Source of the DNA: Xinfangfangia pollutisoli
GTDB taxonomy: Bacteria; Pseudomonadota; Alphaproteobacteria; Rhodobacterales; Rhodobacteraceae
Reading direction: 5' to 3'
DNA: 37,481 nucleotides
Assembly (NCBI RefSeq): GCF_020179405.1
Contig: NZ_JAICBZ010000039.1
Location: 1-37,481 of the forward strand
This document shows positions 6,712-15,310 of the stretch, piece after piece. Below the pieces are notes generated by a model. That model made no database searches. It worked only from the letters and a program-made list of their open reading frames with translations, and was not told the origin of the DNA. The position numbers and the translations under genes were made by a program. Every line of letters begins with the position of its first letter. The stretch's first letter is position 1.

Positions 6712-7854
6712 ATGCGCGGGACCCCGGGTCTGCGCGGATCGGCGCTGGCCGCCGCCCTGTCGATCGTCACGCCGCTGCCCGCCGCGGCGCTGGACTGCGC
6801 CTTCGCGGTCAAGATGCATCAAAGGGTCGTGGCGGCCTGCGAGGGGGGCGACAGCCGGGCCTGCGCCGACCTGCCGCTTTTCGAACGCAATAACGCAGCC
6901 TGCACGGCAGATGCGCCGGAGGCCATCAGCGCCGAGCGCGCGCCCGCGGCCGAACCCGCCCCGCCTGCGCCGAAACCTGCCCCGGCGGAAGGCGATCCCT
7001 TGGTCAGGGAGGTGCAGCTCCTGCTCGCCGCCGCCGGCTTTGATCCGGGGGCGGTGGACGGCAAGGCCGGGCGGGCGACCTGCGCCGCCGCCGATGCCTT
7101 TGCGGCCAGCCGCAAGATCGGTGTCGGCTGCACCGACATGGTGGCGCTGCGCGAGGCGCTGAAGCGCGCCTCGGCCGATGCCGCCACAGCGCCGCCAGCC
7201 GGCTGTGCATTGGCCGAAAGGATCACCGACGACCATGTCATCGCGCTCTGGCAGGAAAGGCAGGGCATCCTCGTCTCGGTCTTCGAGGATCACCTGCGCG
7301 ATCTTCAGGCGCTTGAGACGGCACTCAAGGGCGATCTTGCGACGCTTGGCGGATTTCGCACCGCATGGCGGGAAACCGTCCTGACGGTGAAAGCCTCTTC
7401 CAAACTTGCCCTGGGGATCGGGGCGGCCGCCACGGCGCTTGCGGGCGCACCCGCGACGGCCGCAACCCTGCTGGGGGCCCTTGCCGTGATCGCCACCGCC
7501 GAACTGGCGGATGCAGCGATGCGCGACTGGTTCGGCCGCGCCCTGCTGGACGGCTCGGCCCCCGAGATCGACGTCCTCGAACTTGGCGACAAGACGATCG
7601 ACCAGACCCTGAACGGGCTGATCGCGATCGTCGAAGGATCGTTCGAGATCAAGGACATCGCCGAGCGCGCCCGCAAGGAAAGCGAAACGCGCGCCCTGCT
7701 GCGGGAACAGATCGCCCGGCAGCGCCGCGACATTCAGAAGGCCGCAGGACAAGTCCGCCTGAATCGGGGCTACATGGCGTTCCTTGCCACCCTGCAAGAG
7801 GCCAGGAAGGCCTGCGCCGAGGCAAATGCCGAACCGCAGGTGCTGCTGCCCTGA
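6712..7854 (+). CDS. Exported protein with peptidoglycan-binding-like domain and hydrophobic helical segment
   Basis: 380 residues from ATG 6712, which follows GGATAGGGG; an in-frame TTG at 6694 lacks a ribosome-binding site. Residues 1-27 are a signal peptide ending AAA before LDCAF. A Cys-containing segment (29-64) and an Ala/Pro linker (70-94) precede residues 95-138, which look like a PG_binding_1 repeat (VREVQLLLAAAGFDPGAVDG). Residues 175-225 are amphipathic helix. Residues 232-265 form a long hydrophobic Ala/Leu/Gly stretch broken at GAPATA, resembling a helical hairpin, and residues 310-372 are charged helix or coiled coil. The layout is reminiscent of proteins that insert a helical hairpin into membranes, but this is shape only, not homology. 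The function is unknown. Confidence 0.7.
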   Translation: MRGTPGLRGSALAAALSIVTPLPAAALDCAFAVKMHQRVVAACEGGDSRACADLPLFERNNAACTADAPEAISAERAPAAEPAPPAPKPAPAEGDPLVREVQLLLAAAGFDPGAVDGKAGRATCAAADAFAASRKIGVGCTDMVALREALKRASADAATAPPAGCALAERITDDHVIALWQERQGILVSVFEDHLRDLQALETALKGDLATLGGFRTAWRETVLTVKASSKLALGIGAAATALAGAPATAATLLGALAVIATAELADAAMRDWFGRALLDGSAPEIDVLELGDKTIDQTLNGLIAIVEGSFEIKDIAERARKESETRALLREQIARQRRDIQKAAGQVRLNRGYMAFLATLQEARKACAEANAEPQVLLP

Positions 7855-7937
7855 CCATGACCGCAAGGCATGCGGTTCGCACAGCGCCGCCCGGCCGGAA
7901 CCGTCTGTTCAAGGGTTCCGGGATATCAATTCGGAAG

Positions 7938-8483
7938 ATGAGTTTGCCCGTGCCCGACAGGTTCCGAACCACCCCGCACCGCCCTATCGCCTGTGCCCTG
8001 GCCACCAGCCTGTGCCTGTTTGCCCTGTCGTCTCCGGCCCGATCCGAGCTGTTGGTCGCGCCCGATGGCAAGGCGCATCTGGCGCTGGACGACAGCCACA
8101 GCCTGATCGTCCGCAACCCCGAACCCGGCAAGATCACCGCCGAGATCTACCGCAACGGCTATTTCCGCAGCGGGCTGATGTTCGGCAATGCGATGTTCGA
8201 CCGCGACGACCTTGGCTGGGTGCGGCTCTGCGCCGAATGCGACAGGGTTGTCTTCCTGCGGGTTCATGATCAGAGTTCGACTTACGGTGCCATCGTCGGC
8301 GTGGTGATCTGGATGGACTGGCCAAACTGGCAGCTGTCCGAGCTTCCGCTGATGCGGCCTTTCGTGACCGCGCCGGATATCAATGGCCTGTCCCGCCTGA
8401 TGGACAACGCGCTCGACGCTGCGGGAAACCCTGTGCAAATAGAATACCGCTTCGTGAAAGGGCATGCCGAAAGGCTTCCGTGA
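7938..8483 (+). CDS. Small secreted protein of unknown function
   Basis: 181 residues when started at ATG 7938, giving a signal peptide (RPIACALATSLCLFALSSPARS, cleavage probably before ELLVAP at about residue 37). An ATG at 7857 would add 27 residues in front and has no ribosome-binding site; a TTG at 7944 is 6 bases from GGAAG and is an alternative. The mature part is predicted beta-rich at first (AHLALDDSHSLIVRN, KITAEIYRNGYF) and has one Cys pair in LCAEC, plus Trp-rich VVIWMDWPNW. No family was recognised. It closes the run of five exported proteins; no terminator is evident in the 145 bases that follow. Confidence 0.6.
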   Translation: MSLPVPDRFRTTPHRPIACALATSLCLFALSSPARSELLVAPDGKAHLALDDSHSLIVRNPEPGKITAEIYRNGYFRSGLMFGNAMFDRDDLGWVRLCAECDRVVFLRVHDQSSTYGAIVGVVIWMDWPNWQLSELPLMRPFVTAPDINGLSRLMDNALDAAGNPVQIEYRFVKGHAERLP

Positions 8484-8628
8484 TCGCCCGGGGGCTTCCT
8501 CGCCCACATCTCGGGGCTGCCGCGGAGTGAATCCGGCAGAGCAAGGCGTTGAAGCCAGAGTGCCGAAGCGCTTGTCCAAAGGCACCGATGCGGATGACTG
8601 TCGCGATCTGCCTTCTGGGTTTCGCGGG

Positions 8629-9288
8629 TCAGGCGGGCTTATTCAGCGCCGCGAGGACGGCATCGCCGCCCGTGTAAAGAGCCTGGCCGTCGACGGCGCG
8701 CGCGCCGCGGTCATCGGTGACGATCAGCTGCGGGACACCCCGGATCCCAAGCGTCGACATCAGGGCCTGCCCTTCGGCGATCCGGCGGTCGGTTTCGACC
8801 TCAAGCGCCGGGTCATCGGTGATCCTGGCCAGAAAGCCCGCCTGATCGACCCCGACATGCGAAAGGCGCGCAACCTGCAGGGCGATGCCCGCGACCACAT
8901 CGGCGCGCGACGTGTCCTGTCCCCCGACATAGCGGGCCGTTTGGGCCGCGTGCAAAAAGCGCGGCTCAAGCACGGGATCGATCTGCCCAAGCGCCACAAG
9001 CGCCCGGGTCAGCGCCATCGAGCTGAAGATGCCGCCGCGCGCACGCATCACGCCCTGGTGGTAACCCTCGGTGAAGGGCTGGCCGGTCAGGTTCTGGATG
9101 CGGCTGTCGTTCTTGGAGGCATGGTCGGCGATCGCCGCGACAGGACGGGGCTCGACAAAAAGGCCGGTGGGCATCAGCCGCAAGCGGTCGCCATGGATTT
9201 CGGCGACCCGTTTCAGCGCCGGGGCTGCGGCATAGCACCAGCCGCAGAGCGGATCGAAAAGATAGCTGAGCCGGGCATTCGGGGTCAT
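8629..9288 (-). CDS. DsbA-family thiol oxidoreductase (COG3531-like)
   Basis: 219 residues. The N-terminus LSYLFDPLCGWCYAAAPAL carries the thioredoxin-fold active site Cys-Gly-Trp-Cys. The helical insertion and the cis-Pro region GIRGVPQLIV near residue 185 fit the DsbA superfamily. There is no signal peptide, so it should be cytoplasmic, like other members of this predicted disulfide-isomerase group. The start at 9288 is supported by AAGGA 8 bases upstream; a longer upstream frame has no such site. It is divergently transcribed from a LysR gene across a 100-base gap that contains a dyad, so that regulator probably controls it. Confidence 0.85.
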   Translation of the reverse strand: MTPNARLSYLFDPLCGWCYAAAPALKRVAEIHGDRLRLMPTGLFVEPRPVAAIADHASKNDSRIQNLTGQPFTEGYHQGVMRARGGIFSSMALTRALVALGQIDPVLEPRFLHAAQTARYVGGQDTSRADVVAGIALQVARLSHVGVDQAGFLARITDDPALEVETDRRIAEGQALMSTLGIRGVPQLIVTDDRGARAVDGQALYTGGDAVLAALNKPA

Positions 9289-9322
9289 GGCATGTCCTTT
9301 TTCATCGTGCCACGCGGATCTA

Positions 9323-9344
9323 GTGTTTCCTGGATCGAAAACAC
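9323..9344. promoter_or_regulatory. Candidate LysR operator between the DsbA-like gene and lysR
   Basis: GTGTTTCC (9323-9330) and GAAAACAC (9337-9344) form an inverted repeat matching at 7 of 8 positions with a 6-base spacer. It lies in the 100-base divergent promoter region, 45 bases before the LysR start. LysR proteins typically bind such interrupted dyads next to their own gene. Confidence 0.4.
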
Positions 9345-9388
9345 AGACCATCCTATGAGCATCAGTGTTGCGTAATATGAGCGGATAA

Positions 9389-10291
9389 ATGCTTGATCGG
9401 ATCATCGCCGCGCAGGTCTTCGTCGAAACGGTCGAACGCGGCAGCGCCACCGCTGCCGCGGAGGCGCTTGGCATGTCGCGCGCGATGGTGTCGCGCTATC
9501 TTGCCGCGATGGAGGATTGGGCCGGCGCCCGGCTACTGCACCGATCGACCCGCCACATGTCGGTATCGCCCGCCGGAGAAGAGGCGCTGACCCGATGCCG
9601 GGCGTTGATCGGGGTCGCCGCGGGCATATCGGGCCGCGCCGCCGAGACGGCAACGCCACAGGGCGAGATCCGCGTTGCCATGCCCGGAGCGCTGGCGGAT
9701 GCGGTGTTTCTGCCGATGCTTCGCGACTTTTCCGACCGCTATCCAAGGGTGTCCATCGACCTCCAGGTCACCGACCGGCTTGTCGATCTTGTCCAGGACC
9801 GGATCGACGTTTCCCTTCGGATCACAAGCGCGCTTGACCGCGCCATCATCGCCCGCCGCCTTGGCGGTGTCGGCTCGGTTCTCTGCGCGGCACCCGCGTT
9901 GCTGTCGCGGATCGGACAGCCGGAAACGCCCGAAGCGCTCGCAGATCGGCCTTGCATAAGTTACGCGCAGTTGGGTGGCAAAACCTGGACCCTGTCAGGC
10001 CCGGACCGGACCGTGAGGGTCGAGGTCGCCGGGCCGCTTCAGACGAACGAAGCCTATCTGCTTTTGCGTGCCGCACTTGAGGGGATCGGCATCGTCATCC
10101 TGCCGGCCTTCGCCGCTGCGCCGCATATCGCCAACGGAAACCTCGTTCATCTTCTGCGCAGCTGGAAGCCAGCGGAATTGTCGCTTTACGCCCTTTACGC
10201 TTCGCGTCGGAATTTGCCCGCCACCACGCGCGCGTTCCTTGATTTTGTCGCCGGCAAGATCGGAGGAAGCGCCCTGTTCCGCTCTGGCTGA
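9389..10291 (+). CDS. LysR-family transcriptional regulator
   Basis: 300 residues of standard LysR layout. The N-terminal winged HTH (about 1-60) includes FVETVERGSATAAAEALGMS and a recognition helix RAMVSRYLAAME, followed by LLHRSTRHMSVSPAGE. The C-terminal periplasmic-binding-like effector domain spans about 90-290 (GEIRVAMPGALADAVFLPML through the LRAALEGIGIVILPAF segment). It resembles the one-subunit CrgA/AaeR-like branch that regulates neighbouring oxidoreductases. The divergent DsbA-family gene is the most likely target. The effector is unknown. Confidence 0.92.
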   Translation: MLDRIIAAQVFVETVERGSATAAAEALGMSRAMVSRYLAAMEDWAGARLLHRSTRHMSVSPAGEEALTRCRALIGVAAGISGRAAETATPQGEIRVAMPGALADAVFLPMLRDFSDRYPRVSIDLQVTDRLVDLVQDRIDVSLRITSALDRAIIARRLGGVGSVLCAAPALLSRIGQPETPEALADRPCISYAQLGGKTWTLSGPDRTVRVEVAGPLQTNEAYLLLRAALEGIGIVILPAFAAAPHIANGNLVHLLRSWKPAELSLYALYASRRNLPATTRAFLDFVAGKIGGSALFRSG

Positions 10292-10554
10292 ACCATTGTT
10301 CCGCCGCTGGGCTTGATGCCCTGTGCCTGGTCGCTTCTGGGCGCGAAGCCGCCCTGCGGCGGCGCGGCCAGCAGTGACGCGCCCCAGACGCGGCAGCGTC
10401 GACGCCCCGGCCAGGCCCCCGCAAACCTCGATCCATGCGGCTTTGTCGCATTTCCGAAAGCTGCGCCCTGCCGTTTCGGATGCGAAGCCCGGTGGGCCGT
10501 ACCCCCTAAGCTGTTCCGTCTGCTTCCATTTTCGCGAACAGGCCTTTCCCCGCC

Positions 10555-11016
10555 CTATGGCAGGTCCTGGCCGCTTGGCGCAGGCTCGATCAGTTCAAGC
10601 ACAAGCCCATCGCGGGGGTCTCGCAAATAGACGATCCGAGCCCCCTTGTTCGGCCCGGCATTCACAACGGCGATCTCGCCCATCAATTGAAGCGACCATT
10701 TCCCGGCCTCGATCATGGCGTGATCAAGATTTGCAACGTTGAAGCCCAGATGCAGCGAGCCAAGGTCACAGGGGCGCGGACGAAAATCCGCACGATCTTC
10801 CGGCGCGGCATAGCACAGCAGCTCGACCGTCGCCGAACCGTTGCGCATATAGGCCACCTCGACGCGCGCATTCGGCACCCCGGTCACGGCCGAGATCATC
10901 GCGGGGTCTCTTGTCGCGCGCGACAGGGTCTCGAAGCCGAAAAGCGTCTGAAACATCGCTTCGGAATGGTCGAGATCGGCAACGGTTATGCCGGTGTGAT
11001 TGACAGTCATGGCCAT
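10555..11016 (-). CDS. VOC-superfamily (glyoxalase/bleomycin-resistance fold) protein
   Basis: 153 residues with two beta-alpha-beta-beta-beta modules: NHTGITVADLDHSEAMFQTL at the start and LGSLHLGFNVANLDHAMIEA in the middle. The four canonical metal ligands can be placed: His7, Glu65 (TVELLCY), His89 and Glu141 (GLVLELIEP), so it is probably an active metalloenzyme (isomerase, epimerase, lyase or dioxygenase type). ATG 11016 is preferred because GGAG lies 7 bases upstream; ATG 11010 is an alternative. It follows the SDR gene by 22 bases and ends the E1-E2-SDR-VOC operon, suggesting it acts on an intermediate of the same pathway, for example epimerising or rearranging a carbonyl compound. Confidence 0.88.
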   Translation of the reverse strand: MAMTVNHTGITVADLDHSEAMFQTLFGFETLSRATRDPAMISAVTGVPNARVEVAYMRNGSATVELLCYAAPEDRADFRPRPCDLGSLHLGFNVANLDHAMIEAGKWSLQLMGEIAVVNAGPNKGARIVYLRDPRDGLVLELIEPAPSGQDLP

Positions 11017-11038
11017 GTCTCGTCTCCGTAAGGTGCGT

Positions 11039-11821
11039 TCACCGGGCAAGAAAACCTCCGTCGACGGCAAGCACATGGCCGGTGACCATCGCCGCCGCAG
11101 GGCTGCAAAGATAGAGAACCGCCGCCGCCGCATCCCGCAAGCTGCCAAAGCGACCCAGCGGCGTCGCGGCCAAAAGCGGGCCGGCAGTGCCGGGCTGATC
11201 AAGGAAATCCCTGTTGAAATCGGTGCGGATCCAGCCCGGTGCCACCGCATTGACCCGGATACCGGCCGCCCCCCATTCCACCGCCAGCGCCCGGGTCAGA
11301 TTGACCAGCCCCCCTTTCGAGGCATGGTAAGAGGCAATCGGATAGAAGCCGCCGCCCGACACCGCCATGATCGAGGCGATGTTGACGATGGCGCCGCCGC
11401 CGCGCTGAAGCATGGTGGGCTGAACGCGACGGCAAAGCTCGAACCCCGCGTCAAGATTGACCGCCATTGCCTGACGCCAAAGCGCGGGCACCAGCTCGGC
11501 CGCGGGGCTGCGCTGCACCATGGCGGCGTTGTTCACCAGGATATCGGCGCCCCCGCACCAGTCGGTCAGCGTCGCGAACAGCCGATCCAGCGCCGCCGCA
11601 TCGGTGATGTCGGCCGTCACCGGCAGGCAGGCGATCCCCTGATCTGCCAGGCCTGCGGCGCTGGCCTCCAGCGCGGCGGTGTCGCGGTCGACCAGCACCA
11701 CCGCCGCCCCCGCGGCCCCCAGCAGCCGTGCGGTTTCCAGCCCGATCCCGCGCGCCGCCCCGGTGATCAGCGCGGTGCGGCCGGTCAGGTCGAACAGCCC
11801 CTGCAAGGCACCGCGCATCAT
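11039..11821 (-). CDS. Short-chain dehydrogenase/reductase (SDR)
   Basis: 260 residues of classical SDR type. The NAD(P)-binding motif is TGAARGIG (about 20-27), the structural motif is VNNAA (about 96-100) and the catalytic residues are Ser150, Tyr165 and Lys169 (YHASK). An acidic residue after beta-2 (VLVDRD) suggests NAD(H) preference. The ATG at 11821 overlaps the E2 stop by 4 bases; a second ATG at 11818 directly follows. Its place in the operon implies that it oxidises a hydroxyl group to give, or to process, the substrate of the adjacent 2-oxo acid/acyloin dehydrogenase complex. Confidence 0.93.
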   Translation of the reverse strand: MMRGALQGLFDLTGRTALITGAARGIGLETARLLGAAGAAVVLVDRDTAALEASAAGLADQGIACLPVTADITDAAALDRLFATLTDWCGGADILVNNAAMVQRSPAAELVPALWRQAMAVNLDAGFELCRRVQPTMLQRGGGAIVNIASIMAVSGGGFYPIASYHASKGGLVNLTRALAVEWGAAGIRVNAVAPGWIRTDFNRDFLDQPGTAGPLLAATPLGRFGSLRDAAAAVLYLCSPAAAMVTGHVLAVDGGFLAR

Positions 11822-13059
11822 GCGACCAGCAACAGCGGCGCTTCGATCAGCCGCTTCAGCTGCTGCAGCATCCGCGCAGCCGCCGCGCCGTCGATGGCCC
11901 GGTGATCGACCGACAGGGTCAGGCGCAGGCGCCGCACCTCGACCGGCTGGCCATCCCGCAGGGCCAGATCGGTTTCGATGGCACCGACGGCAAGGTTCAT
12001 GCTTTGGGGCGGGTTGATGATCGCCGAAAACGCGCTGACGCCAAACATTCCCAGGTTCGAGATGCCCGCAAGCCCGCCGGTATAGTCCTCGGCTGCGAGC
12101 CGGCCCTCGCGGGCCCGGCCGATGGCCAGCCGCGCCGCATCCGACAGCGCCCCCAGCGACAACCGGGCCGCATCGCGCAGAATGGGGGTGATCAGCCCGG
12201 CATCCAGCGCCACGGCCATGCCCAGATCGACCTGCCGATGGCGCACCATCCCCTCGTCGGTCCAGGTGACCATGGCCTCGGGCGTCCGGGCGATGGCCAG
12301 CGCATAGGCCTTCATCACCAGATCGTTCACCGTCAGCTTCGTCTCGGCCCCGCCATCGGCCAGCGCCGTGTTCAGCTGTGCCCGCAGGTCCAGAAGCGCG
12401 TCGGCCTCGCAGCGGATTTCCAGATAGAAATGCGGCACCGTCTGTTTGGAGTCCACCAGCCGGCGGGCGATGGTGCGGCGCATGGCGCCATGCGGCTCGA
12501 CCTCTGTGCCTGCGGGAAGCGCGGCGGGGATGGCGGCGGGCGGTGCTGCAACCGGGGCGGCGGCCACCACTGCGGCCACCGGCGCAGGCGCGGCACCCCG
12601 CTCCGCCGCTTCGCGGATATCGGCGGCGATGATGCGCCCCTTCGGTCCGCTGCCCCGCAGGCCTTCGGTTTCCACCCCCAGATCGCGCGCAATGCGGCGC
12701 GCCAAAGGCGAGATGCGGCGCGGGGGGTCATCCGCCTCGGGCGCCGAAAGGGCAGATGCAGCTTGTGGCGCAGCCGGCGCCGATGCAGCGCCTGTCGCGG
12801 CCGGCTTTGCGCCGGATCTGCCGTCACCGATCAGCCCGATCACCGTCTCGACCGGCACATCCGGAGTGCCGCCTTCGACAAGGATCCGTTCCAGGAACCC
12901 GTCGGCGGGCGCGTCGATATCCAGCGCCGCCTTGTCTGTTTCCAGCTCGGCCAGGATATCGCCCTTCTTGACCGGCGCCCCCAGCGCCACATGCCAGCGG
13001 ACCAGCTTGCCCGCGACCATCGACGGGGACAGCGCCGGCATCAGGATTTCAACCGCCAT
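11818..13059 (-). CDS. Dihydrolipoamide acyltransferase (E2) of a 2-oxo acid/acetoin dehydrogenase complex
   Basis: 413 residues. The lipoyl domain is at 1-80 with the lipoylated lysine in ETDKAALD (Lys43). A Pro/Ala linker precedes a peripheral-subunit-binding domain at about 112-147 (ISPLARRIARDLGVETEGLR, then GSGPKGRI). The catalytic domain at about 180-413 has the active-site motif VDHRAIDG (His386, Asp390). Only one lipoyl domain is present, as in acetoin, pyruvate and branched-chain E2 of many bacteria. It starts 3 bases after the E1 stop, with GGAGG inside the end of the E1 gene. No E3 (lipoamide dehydrogenase) gene is nearby, so that subunit must come from elsewhere. Confidence 0.93.
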   Translation of the reverse strand: MAVEILMPALSPSMVAGKLVRWHVALGAPVKKGDILAELETDKAALDIDAPADGFLERILVEGGTPDVPVETVIGLIGDGRSGAKPAATGAASAPAAPQAASALSAPEADDPPRRISPLARRIARDLGVETEGLRGSGPKGRIIAADIREAAERGAAPAPVAAVVAAAPVAAPPAAIPAALPAGTEVEPHGAMRRTIARRLVDSKQTVPHFYLEIRCEADALLDLRAQLNTALADGGAETKLTVNDLVMKAYALAIARTPEAMVTWTDEGMVRHRQVDLGMAVALDAGLITPILRDAARLSLGALSDAARLAIGRAREGRLAAEDYTGGLAGISNLGMFGVSAFSAIINPPQSMNLAVGAIETDLALRDGQPVEVRRLRLTLSVDHRAIDGAAAARMLQQLKRLIEAPLLLVA

Positions 13060-13062
13060 GGC

Positions 13063-15156
13063 TCAATCCTCCGTGCCGCGATCGCGGTGGCAGATGCGCC
13101 GCGCCGCCTCGGCAATCGCGGCGGCACTTGGCATCACCTCGCGCTCCAGCCGGTCGTTATAGGGCATCGGCACCTCGACCGCGCCCAGCCGTTCGACCGG
13201 GGCATCCAGCCAATCGAATGCCTCTTCGGTGATCTGGGCGGCGATCTCGCCGCCAAGCCCGCCGGTGCGCCAGGCCTCGTGGACGACAAGACACCGGCTG
13301 GTCTTCTTCACGGAACGGACAAAGCTGTCCATATCCAGCGGACGCAGGCTGCGCGGGTCGATCACCTCGGCGCTGATGCCTTCGCGCGCCAGCGTATCGG
13401 CGGCGGAAAGCGCGCGTTCCACCATGGCAAGCGTGGCGATGATGGTGATGTCAGCGCCTTCGCGCTTGATGTCGGCCTTGCCGATCTCGATCTCATAGGG
13501 GGCTTCGGGCACCGGCGCCGCGCCGCCAAGATACAGCAGCTTGTGTTCAAGGAAGATCACCGGATTGTCGTCCCGGATCGCCGCCATCAACAGCCCTTTC
13601 GCGTCATAGGGCGTCGAGGGGGCCAGCACCGTCAGCCCCGGAATATGCGCGAACCATGCCTCGAGCGATTGGGAATGCTGCGCCGCCAGCCGGATGCCGC
13701 CGCCCTGCGGCCCCCGGAACACCACCGGGACCGAGACCTTGCCCCCCAGCATGAAGCGCAGTTTCGCCGCCTGATTGACGATCGGGTCCATCATGAAGGT
13801 GACGAAGTCGAAAATCTGGATCTCGGCAATCGGGCGCCGCCCCGACAGCGCCGCCCCGACCGCCGCCCCGGCGATCACCCCTTCGGAAATCGGGGTGTTC
13901 ATGACACGGTCGGTGCCGAACTTGTCGTGCAGGCCGCGTGTAACCCCGAAGGTACCGCCGACCGGGCCGACATCCTCGCCCATCAGGAACACGGACTCGT
14001 CGCCTTCGATGGATTGGGAAATCGCCTCGCGCAGCGCTTCGGCATAGGTCAACGCACGGCTGCCCGGCGCGGGCGGTGGCGGCGGGCTTCGGCGCGGCGC
14101 CAGCACTTTGTCGAACAGCGATTTCAACTCTGGCTCGGCCTGGGCTTCCGCCTGCCGGATCGCGGTTTCGATCCGGTCGCGCGCCTCGTCCTCAAGGGCG
14201 GCGAAAGCGGTGTCGTCCACCTGCCAGTCCTCGGCCAGCCGGCGCTTCAGCCGGTGAAGCGGGTCGTCGTCCAGCCATTTGCGCACCTCGTCATCGGTGC
14301 GGTAGCCAAGCAGGTTGCCCCGCACCGAATGGTCGCCATGGCGGTAGGTCAGCGCCTCGATCAGGGTTGGCCCCTCGCCTGCCCGGGCGCGGGCCAGGGC
14401 CTCGGCCACGGCGGCATAGACCGCCACCGGATCATTGCCGTCGATCCGTTCGCCCGGAATGCCGTAACTGACCGCGCGCCCGGCGACCGATCCGCCAGCG
14501 GTCGCATGTTCAAACGGCGTCGACATGCCGTAAAGATTGTTCTCGCAGAAGAAGATGATCGGCAGTTTCCACAGGGCCGCAAGGTTCAGGGATTCGTGGA
14601 AGATCCCCTCGTTCGAGCCGCCATCGCCAAAGAAGGCGATGCCCGCATCGTCCGAGCCGCGCTGCTTGGCGGCCAGCGCCGCGCCCACGCCCAGGCCCAT
14701 GCTGGCCCCGACAATGCCGTTGGCGCCCAGGATGTTCAGCTCGACATCCGCCACATGCATCGAGCCGCCGATCCCGCCGCAGATGCCCCCGACCTTGCCG
14801 CAAAGTTCGGCCATCATCCCGTTGATATCGGCGCCCTTGGCGATGCAATGGCCGTGGCCGCGATGGTGGGTGGTGATGAAATCACTGCGGCGCAGCGCAA
14901 AGCAGGCCCCTGCGGCAATCGCCTCCTGCCCGGCCGAGGAATGGGCGGTGCCCTTGATCACCCCGGATTTGAACAGTTCTTCCGTGCGGGTTTCGAACCG
15001 GCGGATCAGCAGCATGGTGCGCGCCATGGCCAGCATATCCTCGCGGTCGGGGGCCGGCACATTGCGGTTCAGGCGCCCCGGCGCCGAGATGACAGCCGGG
15101 ATTCCGGCATGTGAAGACGAACCGCTTTTGGCGGTGGTGCGGGCATTTCGTGCCAC
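13063..15156 (-). CDS. Thiamine-dependent dehydrogenase E1 with alpha and beta subunits fused
   Basis: 697 residues from GTG 15156, supported by GGGAGGGA upstream. Residues 1-350 are an E1-alpha domain with [11 protein letters not shown] (about 98-108), the thiamine diphosphate motif GDGGSNEG...ENN (177-207) and closest resemblance to acetoin dehydrogenase alpha ([23 protein letters not shown]). A Pro-rich linker (about 355-367) joins it to an E1-beta domain (368-697) with [22 protein letters not shown] and HEAWRTGG. These two parts are normally separate genes. The enzyme decarboxylates a 2-oxo acid or cleaves an acyloin and passes the acyl group to the E2 lipoyl arm. The substrate is unknown; the acetoin-like alpha domain favours an acyloin or diketone. 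It is first gene of the operon. Confidence 0.93.
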   Translation of the reverse strand: MARNARTTAKSGSSSHAGIPAVISAPGRLNRNVPAPDREDMLAMARTMLLIRRFETRTEELFKSGVIKGTAHSSAGQEAIAAGACFALRRSDFITTHHRGHGHCIAKGADINGMMAELCGKVGGICGGIGGSMHVADVELNILGANGIVGASMGLGVGAALAAKQRGSDDAGIAFFGDGGSNEGIFHESLNLAALWKLPIIFFCENNLYGMSTPFEHATAGGSVAGRAVSYGIPGERIDGNDPVAVYAAVAEALARARAGEGPTLIEALTYRHGDHSVRGNLLGYRTDDEVRKWLDDDPLHRLKRRLAEDWQVDDTAFAALEDEARDRIETAIRQAEAQAEPELKSLFDKVLAPRRSPPPPPAPGSRALTYAEALREAISQSIEGDESVFLMGEDVGPVGGTFGVTRGLHDKFGTDRVMNTPISEGVIAGAAVGAALSGRRPIAEIQIFDFVTFMMDPIVNQAAKLRFMLGGKVSVPVVFRGPQGGGIRLAAQHSQSLEAWFAHIPGLTVLAPSTPYDAKGLLMAAIRDDNPVIFLEHKLLYLGGAAPVPEAPYEIEIGKADIKREGADITIIATLAMVERALSAADTLAREGISAEVIDPRSLRPLDMDSFVRSVKKTSRCLVVHEAWRTGGLGGEIAAQITEEAFDWLDAPVERLGAVEVPMPYNDRLEREVMPSAAAIAEAARRICHRDRGTED

Positions 15157-15262
15157 TGGTGATCCCTCCCGGACAGCCGGCCGGCATCGCAAGGATGCGG
15201 CCATTGCGGCGACCCAAACATGTTTATCGGGCTAGGACAAAATCAATGCGCTGATGCCAGGC

Positions 15263-15277
15263 ATAACTTCAGGGTAT
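15263..15277. promoter_or_regulatory. LysR-type box upstream of the fused E1 gene
   Basis: ATAACTTCAGGGTAT fits the ATA(C/A)-N7-GTAT pattern known from BenM/CatM-like LysR sites. It lies about 110 bases upstream of the E1 start and just downstream of the adjacent LysR gene's stop. A related sequence occurs at 16361-16375 in front of the importer operon, which makes a shared regulator plausible. The match is by eye only. Confidence 0.4.
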
Positions 15278-15310
15278 TTCTGGCGTCCCAATATCATCAA
15301 ATACTATGCA

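Noticed and set aside
10348-10363. Hairpin GCCGCC-CTGC-GGCGGC after the first lysR gene
   Set aside because: It has only a 6-bp stem and no T-run; too common in GC-rich DNA to call a terminator.
11902-15114. A very long open frame on the plus strand across the E1-E2 genes
   Set aside because: It is the antisense shadow of the E2 and fused E1 genes, whose domains and motifs are unmistakable; its translation is His/Arg/Gly-rich low-complexity with no family features.
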